From Chromobacterium rhizoryzae (GTDB lineage: Bacteria > Pseudomonadota > Gammaproteobacteria > Burkholderiales > Chromobacteriaceae), in assembly GCF_020544465.1 (NCBI RefSeq), contig NZ_CP066126.1, positions 3,410,001-3,474,000 of the forward strand: 64,000 bases of DNA. Reading direction: 5' to 3'. Every line of letters begins with the position of its first letter. The first letter of the stretch is position 1. Below the pieces are notes generated by a model, which was not told the DNA's origin, searched no databases, and saw nothing but the letters and a program-made list of their open reading frames with translations. Position numbers and translations under genes: made by a program. Below are positions 40,369-48,130 of this stretch, piece after piece.

Positions 40369-40950
40369 ATGAGTCTAAGGTTGAGATTTGAATTGCTGAA
40401 GAGCCTGGTGAATGTCACATCGATAGAAGGCGACGGCAAGTTTCCCGGCAATGCCAACAGCAGCTGCACCGGTCAGGTGCTGACCTGGTTTCGCGCCTTG
40501 AGCGGCAACTTGAAAAGCGGCACCGGCCTTAGCGAATCGCTATTAAGTCCGCAGCAACAGGCCACCCAATTGCATTTTGAACAGCTGAATAACGGCAACA
40601 CCAGAATACTGGCGTCGATAGCGGAGAAAACCGTCAATATGCGCGGGCAAAACTCCGCGGAAAACATCAAAGACAAAACCCCATGGTCAGGCAAATACAA
40701 GCTCTACATCATCGCCAGTTCCAAAGGCAGCGGCCATGCGTTGGGCGTCTATTTTCCCTGGACGGGCAGAGTCCAGTTTTACGACCCCAACCTGCTAGTG
40801 TGCGAGATGAAGAAAGACGACGACATTTACCCTTTATTATCGCAATGGGTCAGGATGTACGACGGGCTGGACGCGCCGGACTCGATATGGGGGCACGAAG
40901 ACCTGTACGTCATTCCCGAATCCAAATTAAAAACCGCCTATATCGTATGA
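40369..40950 (+). CDS. YopT-like (peptidase C58 fold) putative cysteine protease effector
   Basis: 193 residues from ATG 40369 with a GAGGAGC site; no signal peptide. The papain-like triad order is present: Cys33 at the start of a helix (SSCTGQVLTWFRAL, with Trp40), His123 in GSGHALGVYFPWTG, and Asp139 in VQFYDPN. This C...W / H-A-[LI]-x-V / F-x-D-P-N arrangement matches YopT/AvrPphB-type C58 peptidases, which cleave host GTPases or kinases; several T6SS and Rhs cargoes share the fold. It lies 90 bases after the EEP gene and 210 bases before vgrG. Confidence 0.7.
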   Translation: MSLRLRFELLKSLVNVTSIEGDGKFPGNANSSCTGQVLTWFRALSGNLKSGTGLSESLLSPQQQATQLHFEQLNNGNTRILASIAEKTVNMRGQNSAENIKDKTPWSGKYKLYIIASSKGSGHALGVYFPWTGRVQFYDPNLLVCEMKKDDDIYPLLSQWVRMYDGLDAPDSIWGHEDLYVIPESKLKTAYIV

Positions 40951-41160
40951 CGCGGCAATCGCAAGCATCGATGCGCGCTAGCCCCCGAGCCGGGTCAGAG
41001 GCAAAGCAATGAAACACCGCATCCCATTCCCCGCCTCAAGCCGGCCTGGCCAGCGGCAAGCCACCCTATTGGCCATCTTGCCGCCAAAAACGCCTAGGCA
41101 GGAGAAGAGTCAATCCCGCCGCGCCGCTCATGCTCTCTTTCCCAATATTTGAGAACCGCC

Positions 41161-43167
41161 ATGCCCCGCCCTTCCGACAAAACCACCCCGCTCTCGCTCA
41201 GCGCCTCCGCGCTGAAAGAGCTGTACCCGGACAGCCTGTCCGGCGACGAGGCGCTGAACGCGCTGGGCAGCTTCACCCTGGCCGGCTTCAGCGACAGCGC
41301 GCTGACGCTGGACAAGGCGGTGGCTTCCCACCTGACGCTGAGCCTGCGCCGCGACGACGACACCCGGCCGCTGGACGGCCTGTGCGCGGCGATACGCCAA
41401 CTGCCGGGCGACGCCACCGCGGACCGCTACAGCGTGACGCTGCGGCCCTGGCTGTGGTGGCTGAGCCTGGCCGGCAACAACCGCATCTTCCAGAACCAGA
41501 GCGTGCCGGACATCGTAAAAGCGGTCTTCGCCGGCCACGGCTTCAGCGACTACCAACTGAAGCTGGATGCGACTTATCCCAAGCGCGAATACTGCGTGCA
41601 GTTTGGCGAGAGCGATCTCAATTTTGTGATGCGGCTGCTGGAAGACGCCGGCATCTTCTGGTTCTTCACCCACGCCGACGGCAAGCACACCCTGGTGCTG
41701 GCGGACGGCAACAGCCATTTCCCTGACTGCCCCAATAACGCCAAAATCCCCTACCTGGGCCAGGACCTGGGCGGGCGCGAGCTGGAAGGCGTGCGCAGCG
41801 CCGGCATCAGCCGCCAGGCGGTGGCCGGCGGCTACCGCGCCGGCGATTACGAATTCACCACCGCCAGCGCCTCGCTGTACGCGCAGGCGCTGGCCAAATC
41901 CGATCTGCCCAATCTCTACCAATACCCGGGCGGCTACACCAAGAAGGCGGACGGCGACGCGCTGGCCAAGCAGCGCAGCGACGGCCTGCGCGCCGAGGAA
42001 GTGGAACTGGTGGGCGACAGCGACTGCCGCTGGCTGATCCCCGGCCACTGCTTCACCCTGAGCGGCCACCCGGACCCGGCCTGCAATATCGCCTGGGTAA
42101 TCACCCGCGTCAGCCACGAAGCCGGCCAGCAGCATTACCGCAACCGCTTCGCCGCCATCCCCAAGGCCACGCCCTACCGCCCGCCGCGGCTCAGCCCCAA
42201 GCCGGTGATGCACCCGCAGGTGGCCAAGGTAGTGGGCAAGGCCGGCGAGGAGATCTGGACCGATAAATACGGCCGCGTCAAAGTGCAATTCCCCTGGGAC
42301 CGCGACGGCAAGGACGACGAATCCAGCTCCTGCTGGCTGCGGGTGATGCAGCCGTGGAGCGGCAAGGGCTTTGGCATGCAGTTCATCCCGCGCATCGGCC
42401 AGGAAGTGATTGTCAGCTTCATCGACGGCGACCCGGACAAGCCGCTGGTCAGCGGCTGCGTCTACAACGGCGACAACGCGCTGCCCTACGAACTGCCGGC
42501 CAAGCAGGCGCAGTCCGGCCTCAAGACCAACTCGACAAAAGGCGGCGGCGGCTTCAACGAACTACGCTTCGACGACAGCAAGGACAAGGAGGAAGTGTTC
42601 TTCCAGGCGCAGAAGGACTACACGGTGAAAGTGCTCAACGACGCGGCCGCCGACGTGGGCCACGACGAAACCCTGGTGGTGAAGAACGAGCGCAAGCGCA
42701 GCGTCACCGAGGGCAACGACAGCCTCAGCGTGGACAAGGGCAACCGCACCGTGGAAGTGAAAACCGGCAATGAAACCCTCAACGTCAAAGGCAAGCGCAC
42801 GGTCAAGGTGGAGGGCGACCAGAGCCACAGCACCGGCGGCAATCACGAACACAAGGTCAGCGGCAACTACACGCTGACCGTGGACGGCAACCTCACCATC
42901 AAGGTCAGCGGCACCCTCACCCTGCAAAGCGGCGGCGCCTTCACCGCCAAGAGCGACGCCGCCTACACCGCCCAGGCCGGCACCAGCCTGACCAATAAGG
43001 CCGGCACCGGGCTCACCAACCAGGCGGGCACCGAGCTGACCAATAAAGCCGGCACCACCCTGACCAACGACGCCGGGGTGTCGCTGACCAACAAGGCCAG
43101 CGCCAGCCAGACCGTGGACGGCGGCGGCATGCTCACCCTCAAGGGCGGGCTGATCCAGCAGAACTGA
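41161..43167 (+). CDS. vgrG: T6SS spike protein VgrG (TssI)
   Basis: 668 residues from ATG 41161. The gp27-like part runs to about 400: DKAVASHLTLSLRRDDDTRP, QFGESDLNFVMRLLEDAGIF. The gp5 OB-fold follows: IWTDKYGRVKVQFPWDRDGK, SCWLRVMQPWSGKGFGMQF, PRIGQEVIVSFIDGDPDKPL. The rest is a beta-helix needle with repeated V-x-x-G-x-x-x sequence, ending in five tandem LTN-x-AG-type repeats (at about 612-655). No separate toxin domain follows. It forms the trimeric tip that carries effectors. Confidence 0.97.
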   Translation: MPRPSDKTTPLSLSASALKELYPDSLSGDEALNALGSFTLAGFSDSALTLDKAVASHLTLSLRRDDDTRPLDGLCAAIRQLPGDATADRYSVTLRPWLWWLSLAGNNRIFQNQSVPDIVKAVFAGHGFSDYQLKLDATYPKREYCVQFGESDLNFVMRLLEDAGIFWFFTHADGKHTLVLADGNSHFPDCPNNAKIPYLGQDLGGRELEGVRSAGISRQAVAGGYRAGDYEFTTASASLYAQALAKSDLPNLYQYPGGYTKKADGDALAKQRSDGLRAEEVELVGDSDCRWLIPGHCFTLSGHPDPACNIAWVITRVSHEAGQQHYRNRFAAIPKATPYRPPRLSPKPVMHPQVAKVVGKAGEEIWTDKYGRVKVQFPWDRDGKDDESSSCWLRVMQPWSGKGFGMQFIPRIGQEVIVSFIDGDPDKPLVSGCVYNGDNALPYELPAKQAQSGLKTNSTKGGGGFNELRFDDSKDKEEVFFQAQKDYTVKVLNDAAADVGHDETLVVKNERKRSVTEGNDSLSVDKGNRTVEVKTGNETLNVKGKRTVKVEGDQSHSTGGNHEHKVSGNYTLTVDGNLTIKVSGTLTLQSGGAFTAKSDAAYTAQAGTSLTNKAGTGLTNQAGTELTNKAGTTLTNDAGVSLTNKASASQTVDGGGMLTLKGGLIQQN

Positions 43168-43171
43168 CGCG

Positions 43172-43699
43172 ATGGCGGAACCGATAGACCTCCAGCAAGA
43201 CCAGCAGCGCTTCGTCGGCCAGCTGGCCGACGGCAAGCTGCAAGGCCCGGCGCGCATCGACCAGGCCGGCGCGCCGCTGGCGCGCTTCCACTACCAGGAC
43301 GGCCAGCTGCACGGCCCGGCCACCCTGCTGCACCCCGGCGGCCAGCCCTCGGCCCAGCTGCATTACCAGCGCGGCCAGCTGCACGGCGCCGCGCAGTATT
43401 GGTCGCCGGAGGGCGCGCTGCAACGCCAGGCCCATTACCGCCACGGCCTGCCGCACGGCGAAACCCGCACCCTGTTTCCCAACGGCCAGGCGGCGGAGCT
43501 GGCGGTCTACCGCAACGGCCTCAAGCACGGCCTGCAACAGCGCTACCATCCCAACGGCGCGCTGGCGGAACGGCAGAATTTTGTCGAGGGCAAACCGCTG
43601 GGGCCGCCGGAACGCTTCGCCGACGACGGCCGGCCGCTGAACGCGGACGGCAAGCCGATGGCGCGCTGGCGCTGGTGGTGGAGAAAGATGATGGGGTGA
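43172..43699 (+). CDS. MORN-repeat (YwqK-like) protein next to vgrG
   Basis: 175 residues with five to six MORN_2-type repeats, each around 22-24 residues: the pattern GQLHGPATLLHPGGQPSAQL, then RGQLHGAAQYWSPEGALQRQ and HGLPHGETRTLFPNGQAAEL. Such proteins are often annotated as YwqK-type antitoxins and are frequent beside T6SS vgrG genes, where they are proposed as immunity or adaptor proteins. It starts four bases after vgrG, so it is coupled to the spike, but its partner is not obvious. It is the only immunity-like candidate in the island. Confidence 0.8.
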   Translation: MAEPIDLQQDQQRFVGQLADGKLQGPARIDQAGAPLARFHYQDGQLHGPATLLHPGGQPSAQLHYQRGQLHGAAQYWSPEGALQRQAHYRHGLPHGETRTLFPNGQAAELAVYRNGLKHGLQQRYHPNGALAERQNFVEGKPLGPPERFADDGRPLNADGKPMARWRWWWRKMMG

Positions 43700-43709
43700 G
43701 CGCGGGGCC

Positions 43710-43855
43710 TAAGAACCTGTTTACGATCTGCTGCGCGTCGGCGATACGGCGTTAAAAACAAGCTCAAAATGCTCATGTACCACGTGTACATTCCGCTTTT
43801 TCGCTCGTTTTCGCCTTGTCTCGCTCTTGCTCGCAAGATCGTAAACACGTTCTAA
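43710..43855. repeat. 146-bp palindromic repeat, copy 8 (inverted orientation)
   Basis: TAA on both sides. It begins 10 bases after the MORN gene stop (TGA at 43697-43699), so it does not share that stop. Closes the T6SS island on its right side. Confidence 0.9.
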
Positions 43856-43903
43856 GAGCGGCTAACATTGTCAGTTTCACATCTTTCGACAATCAGGACG
43901 GCT

Positions 43904-44257
43904 CTACATTTCTTGGACGAACATCACCGTGTTTCCGGCTGGATCGCTGACTTGCGCAAGCTTTATGAATCCTAGGTCCTGTGTTTCGCTAGCGGCAATA
44001 CCAGCATCTTGACAAACGGCCCTCTGTGCTTCGATATCGTGGACACCGCATACCACAGATGATTTACCCGCAAGGCTAGGGTCAGGAGCCAGCGAAACTT
44101 GAATCCAAGCATTTTCCGCCAGCTGCCATTCGGCGACGCCCTCATAAGGGGTCACATCTGGTTTGCGCCCAAGCCATTTGGCGTACCATTCAATGGCTCC
44201 GTCAAAATCATTCACGTGAAGAACGGAAACTACACTCGTAAAGTTGTTATTCGACAT
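43904..44257 (-). CDS. VOC (glyoxalase-like) family protein
   Basis: 117 residues from ATG 44257 with a GGAG-type site in the preceding AT-rich leader. TSVVSVLHVNDFDGAIEWYA followed by LGRKPDVTPYEGVAEWQLAE and GFIKLAQVSDPAGNTVMFVQ forms two beta-alpha-beta-beta-beta modules of the vicinal oxygen chelate superfamily. A final Glu (VQE) is in the usual metal-ligand position. Members include dioxygenases, glyoxalases and antibiotic-resistance proteins, so the reaction is unknown. It follows the repressor-like gene on the same strand, 56 bases apart. Confidence 0.85.
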   Translation of the reverse strand: MSNNNFTSVVSVLHVNDFDGAIEWYAKWLGRKPDVTPYEGVAEWQLAENAWIQVSLAPDPSLAGKSSVVCGVHDIEAQRAVCQDAGIAASETQDLGFIKLAQVSDPAGNTVMFVQEM

Positions 44258-44313
44258 TTCCTTATTCTCCTTCGCAAATAAAAATATCCGTTTTTTAAAC
44301 TTGTAGGCGAGCG

Positions 44314-44955
44314 CTACACCTGCCGCCCCAGCCACACCACCCGTCCCAACACCGAGAAATCCGCCGGCGGCGCGGCCAGGTCCACCTCGAACGGCGGATA
44401 AGCCTCATTGGCGCTGGACAGCCCCAGCTTGCCGCCCGGCAGCCGCTGCGCCCGGCGCACCACCACCTCGCCATTCAGCTCCAGCGCGTACAAGCCGCTG
44501 CCCGGCTGCGTCTCCGCCCGGTTGACCAGGGCCAGATCGCCGTCGTTCAACACCCCGGCCATCGCGTCGCCGGCCACCGCCACCACCGCCAGCTGCTCGG
44601 CCGGCAGCTTGAGCCGGGACGCCAGCCAGCCCTGCGCCAGCGGCAAGGCCGCGCCGGCGCCGTAACACGGCACCTCCACATGCGCGCCCTGCGGCGCATA
44701 GCGCTCCACCGTCTCGCCGGTCCGCGGACCGGCCTCGCCCGGCAAGGCCTCGCCCTCGCCGAACAACAGCCAATCCGCCCGCACGCCGGTCAAACGCGAA
44801 AACTTGGCCACCAGCACGGCGGACGGCTGGCGCGCGCCGCCTTCGTAGTTTTGCAGCGACACCAGCGAGATGCCCAGTTTCTGCGCGGTGACGTCGCGCG
44901 CTTCTTTCAGCACCGTATCGCGGATAAACCTCAGTCGTTTGCCAAGAGATTCCAC
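44314..44955 (-). CDS. XRE/S24-like (phage repressor type) regulator lacking protease catalytic residues
   Basis: 213 residues from GTG 44955, which has a GAGGGGG site; an ATG at 45030 exists but lacks one. The N-terminal HTH spans about 5-60 (RLRFIRDTVLKEARDVTAQK, ISLVSLQNYEGGARQPS). The C-terminus is a LexA/CI-like dimerisation domain: VAVAGDAMAGVLNDGDLALV and YALELNGEVVVRR. The catalytic Ser of GDSM is Ala131 and the Lys is replaced by Arg, so RecA-stimulated self-cleavage should be lost. No other phage genes lie beside it. It may bind the palindromes around 45023-45105. Confidence 0.85.
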   Translation of the reverse strand: MESLGKRLRFIRDTVLKEARDVTAQKLGISLVSLQNYEGGARQPSAVLVAKFSRLTGVRADWLLFGEGEALPGEAGPRTGETVERYAPQGAHVEVPCYGAGAALPLAQGWLASRLKLPAEQLAVVAVAGDAMAGVLNDGDLALVNRAETQPGSGLYALELNGEVVVRRAQRLPGGKLGLSSANEAYPPFEVDLAAPPADFSVLGRVVWLGRQV

Positions 44956-45332
44956 TGCCCACCCCCTCAGATTCAACAACGGACCCAGCTGATAGACGGA
45001 AAAACAACATTCGCGGTCCATGCAATGCATTGACTTTATTGAATATCTTTATTTTTCCGCATGACGGACCACGCTCGCATTTGCAATAAACCTCAATCGT
45101 GGTCAGATGTTTCCATGCCGATGACAAGAAGCGGCCGACGCCGTCAAGGCTGAGCCGGCCCAGGCCCGGCGGCCATCCGCCAGGCCGCGCTTGCGTCAAG
45201 GCCAAACCAGGCGCCGACACGATTCGTGCATTCTAAGCCCGCCCTCTGGAAAGCGCGAATCCGGCCGGTCCAGCCCCGGCCGGCGCGCCGGCGGCAAGCC
45301 GGCCGCGCCGCTGGCCCCCTTTAGGAGCAGCC
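44956..45332. promoter_or_regulatory. Divergent promoter region with two palindromes
   Basis: 377 bases between the repressor-like gene and the plus-strand small gene. A perfect palindrome CAATGCATTG lies at 45023-45032, and GACCACG/CGTGGTC form an inverted pair at about 45067-45073 and 45099-45105. The stretch 45031-45060 is AT-rich (TTGACTTTATTGAATATC). I infer the repressor's own operator here; right of 45130 it is ordinary GC-rich intergenic DNA with no gene seen. Confidence 0.4.
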
Positions 45333-45674
45333 ATGCCGATACGCACCCTCCTCGCCCGATTCGCCAAGCCGCCGCCGGCCAAGCCGCTCGCCCGCCTGAT
45401 CAAGACCGTGCAGCAATTGCACGCGCAGCGCGCCGACAACCCCGCCCTCGCCGCCATCGATCTAGAGCTCGCCTATCTGTCCCGCTGCTGCGAGCATTAC
45501 GACGACATCGCGGACGAGCTGCGCCAGTGCTGCGAGGCGCTGAGCGCGCTGCTGCTGATGCTGCGCCACACCGAAAACGCGCAACTGCGCGGCAAGGCGC
45601 TGTGGGCCTTGCTGGAGCCGCTGCAGCAACGTTTGCAGCTGGCGGCGGCCAAGCTGGAGGCGGTGACCTCCTGA
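45333..45674 (+). CDS. Small alpha-helical protein of unknown function
   Basis: 113 residues, not recognised, predicted all-helical. A basic, Pro-containing start (RTLLARFAKPPPAKPLARLI) is followed by helices rich in Leu and Ala: DLELAYLSRCCEHYDDIADE, LRQCCEALSALLLMLRHTEN. Two adjacent Cys pairs (CC) are spaced 15 residues apart, possibly buried or metal-binding. No signal or TM segment. The ATG has a TAGGAG site. It stands alone. Confidence 0.65.
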   Translation: MPIRTLLARFAKPPPAKPLARLIKTVQQLHAQRADNPALAAIDLELAYLSRCCEHYDDIADELRQCCEALSALLLMLRHTENAQLRGKALWALLEPLQQRLQLAAAKLEAVTS

Positions 45675-45850
45675 GCGGCGGCATGACCGTCGCGCCAGCC
45701 AGCGCGAGACTAGCGCTTGCGGCCGAGACGGCGGCCAGCGCAAACGGCGCCCATGCGTTTTAGAAGCCGCGCTCGCCGCGCCGCGGCTCACGCTGCGCAA
45801 GAGAGACGGGCCGGTTCCAAGCCCGCCCGCGCTCATGCGCGCCGCCTTTC

Positions 45851-45995
45851 AGAGCCAGCTCAAAGTCTCGCGAGCCAGGGCGAGACAAGGCGAAAATGAG
45901 TGAAAAAGCGGAATGTACACGTGGCACAAAGCATTTTGAGCGTGTACTCACCGTGCAACGCTCCACGAAGCGCAGCAGATCGTAAACAGCTTCTT
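45851..45995. repeat. 146-bp palindromic repeat, copy 9 (degenerate ends)
   Basis: Decayed left end (GAGCCAGCTCAAAGTCTCGC) and a right end of AACAGCTTCTTAGAGG. Flanking trinucleotides no longer match. The central variant is the CACCGTGCAACGCTCCACG type, as in copy 2. Confidence 0.75.
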
Positions 45996-46009
45996 AGAGG
46001 CCGCTGGCC

Positions 46010-46957
46010 TCATCCTTCCAGCATCTTGCGCGCGCAGGCCTCGTCGGTGACCAGGCCGGACAGCCATTCTCCGCGCAGCGCCGCCAGGATGGCCGCCGCC
46101 TTGCCCTCGCCGCCGGCGAAGGCGATCACCGGCTTGTCCGGCCGCTGCCGCAAGGCCAGGCTGGTCACCCGCTGCTGCACCGCTTCGCCCACCAGCCGGC
46201 CGGCGCTGTCCATCGGCCGGCCCAGCAGCTCCGCCACCGCCTGGCGCGCCATCAGCCCGGCAATCTCCTCCTGATCCAGAAAGCCGTCCTCCTGCAAGGG
46301 GCAGCCCGGTTCAATGGCGCCGATGCCGATGAAAGCCACGTCGGCCTCCGCGCCCAGCGCCTCCACCGCGCGGTACAGCCGGTGGTGGCACCATTGCGCG
46401 CGGTCGTCGGCGCTGTCGGCGTACAAGGGCGCCGGCAGCAGGTAGTAACGGCTTTGGGTTTTCTGCGCCGCCGGCAAGGCCACGTCGTAGCGGTTGGAGC
46501 AGCCGTCGTGGGCGATGGTGCCGATCAGCGACACCAGCCGGTGCTGCGGGCTGTGGATGTCGCCCAGCTCGTCGATCACGGCCTTGAGCGTGCGGCCGGA
46601 GCCCAGCGCCGCCACCAGCGGGCGCGGCTGCTGCAAATAGCGCTCGAACACGCGCGCGCCGGCCACCGCCAGCTTCTTGCGCAGTTCGGCCGGCGTGTCG
46701 CCGTCTGCCGGCACCACCTCGCACAGTTGCAGGCCGAAACGCCGGCGCAAGGCTTCCGCCAATTCCAGGCAGGCCGCCACCGGATGCGTCACCGTCACCT
46801 TGACCAGGCCCTGCTCCACCGCCGCCGCCACCAGCCGCTGCGCCACTTGGCGCGACACTTGCAGCTGCTCGGCGATCTCGTGCTGGGTCTTGCCCGCCAC
46901 GTAATACAGCCAGGCGGCCCGCGCCGCCTGGTCCAGCTTTTCCTGCTGTTTGGACAA
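46010..46957 (-). CDS. SorC/DeoR-type sugar-responsive transcriptional regulator
   Basis: 315 residues from TTG 46957, preceded by a GAGGAGGG site; an ATG at 47020 would add 21 residues without a site. The HTH region is AAWLYYVAGKTQHEIAEQLQ then VSRQVAQRLV (about 14-45). The rest is the sugar-binding SorC domain: VAALGSGRTLKAVIDEL, SLIGTIAHDGCSNRYDVALP, VAFIGIGAI and GEAVQQRVTSLALRQRPDKP, FAGGEGKAAAILAAL. It diverges from the polyol operon, and such regulators respond to polyol or sugar phosphates. It replaces the AraC-type MtlR found with related operons in Pseudomonas. Confidence 0.88.
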   Translation of the reverse strand: MSKQQEKLDQAARAAWLYYVAGKTQHEIAEQLQVSRQVAQRLVAAAVEQGLVKVTVTHPVAACLELAEALRRRFGLQLCEVVPADGDTPAELRKKLAVAGARVFERYLQQPRPLVAALGSGRTLKAVIDELGDIHSPQHRLVSLIGTIAHDGCSNRYDVALPAAQKTQSRYYLLPAPLYADSADDRAQWCHHRLYRAVEALGAEADVAFIGIGAIEPGCPLQEDGFLDQEEIAGLMARQAVAELLGRPMDSAGRLVGEAVQQRVTSLALRQRPDKPVIAFAGGEGKAAAILAALRGEWLSGLVTDEACARKMLEG

Positions 46958-47084
46958 AACACCCTCCTCGCTTGGTTTGGCCCTCGCCCGCGTCCGCGTC
47001 CGCAACGCAGAGAGGCACATTCTAAACGATTGGCGCGCCGCGCTTCATTCGCCGCAAGCACGAAGAAATAGGCTTTTAAAATCA

Positions 47085-47174
47085 TGCTGCTATGCAGCAC
47101 TTCTTTTTCGCCCTCTGCGCTTGACAGCCTTCTTCATTTTATCGAATATTTGCCCACAACAAGAGCAAATGCTC
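47085..47174 (+). promoter_or_regulatory. Promoter and operator region of the polyol operon
   Basis: A consensus -35 TTGACA lies at 47121-47126; 17 bases on, 47144-47149 reads GAATAT as a weak -10. Around it are three symmetrical sites: TGCTGC-TAT-GCAGCA at 47085-47099, ATTTGC-N11-GCAAAT at 47148-47170, and GAGCA-AA-TGCTC at 47163-47174. The last two cover the expected transcription start. I infer SorC-type control from the neighbouring regulator. Confidence 0.6.
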
Positions 47175-47199
47175 AAAAACAATCTTTGGAGGAGAAAGC

Positions 47200-47976
47200 A
47201 TGAAGTTGAAACACAAGGTGGCCATCGTCACCGGCGCGGCCGGCGGCATCGGGCTGGCGGTGGCGCGCCGCTATCTGGCCGAAGGCGCGCGCTGCCTGCT
47301 GGTGGACCTGCGGCTGAGCCCGGAACTGCTGGCGCTGGCCGGCGGGGCGGACGCGGACAACACGGCCTTGCTGGCCGCCGACATCGGCAAGCGCGACGAT
47401 ATCGAACACATCGTCCGCGCCGCGATCGAGCGCTTCGGCCGCGTGGACATCCTCTACAACAACGCGGCGCTGTTCGACCTGGCCCCGCTGCTGGAAGCCA
47501 GCTGGGACAGCTATGAGCGGCTGTTCGCCGTCAACGTCAAGGGCATGTTCTTCCTGATGCAGGCGGCGGCGCGGCAAATGGCGGCCCAGGGCGAGGGCGG
47601 CAAGATCATCAATCTGTCGTCCCAGGCCGGCCGCCGCGGCGAGGCGCTGGTGGCCCATTACTGCGCCAGCAAGGCGGCGGTGATCAGCTACACCCAGTCC
47701 GCCGCCCTGGCGCTGGCGCCGCACGGCATCAACGTCAACGCCATCGCGCCCGGCGTGGTGGACACGCCGATGTGGGATCAGGTGGACGCGCAGTTCGCCC
47801 TTTACGAGAGCCTTGGCCCCGGCGAGAAAAAACGGCGGGTGGGCGCGGCGGTGCCGCTGGGCCGCATGGGCAGGCCGGAGGATTTATGCGGCGCGGCGGT
47901 GTTTCTCGCCTCCGCCGACGCGGACTACATCACCGCCCAGACGCTGAACGTGGACGGCGGCAACTGGATGAGCTGA
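47200..47976 (+). CDS. Short-chain dehydrogenase, likely polyol (sorbitol/galactitol) dehydrogenase
   Basis: 258 residues. The NAD-binding glycine motif is VTGAAGGIGLAVARRYLAEG, NNAALFD follows at about 87, and the active-site Tyr-x-x-x-Lys is HYCASKAA (Ser around 143). FLASADADYITAQTLNVDGG is the classical SDR C-terminus. First gene of the operon, 23 bases after the operator palindromes. Its substrate is probably glucitol or another hexitol, by analogy with SmoS-type enzymes; the paired long-chain mannitol dehydrogenase downstream would cover mannitol and arabitol. Confidence 0.85.
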   Translation: MKLKHKVAIVTGAAGGIGLAVARRYLAEGARCLLVDLRLSPELLALAGGADADNTALLAADIGKRDDIEHIVRAAIERFGRVDILYNNAALFDLAPLLEASWDSYERLFAVNVKGMFFLMQAAARQMAAQGEGGKIINLSSQAGRRGEALVAHYCASKAAVISYTQSAALALAPHGINVNAIAPGVVDTPMWDQVDAQFALYESLGPGEKKRRVGAAVPLGRMGRPEDLCGAAVFLASADADYITAQTLNVDGGNWMS

Positions 47977-48130
47977 GCCGCCACGCCGGCAAACCGCCCT
48001 GATTCACGCCTCAAGACCCGATCCAGAACCGCAGACACCGCCCCGAGCGGGTCCGAGCCGCCGCCGCATCGCGCCCGGCAAGCCGGCCGCACCAGCTTTG
48101 TCCGCAACGCTTCAAGCAAGGAGAAACGCC

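Noticed and set aside
44314..45030. Prophage fragment around the repressor-like gene
   Set aside because: No integrase, structural or lysis genes and no attachment-site duplication nearby; the regulator stands alone.
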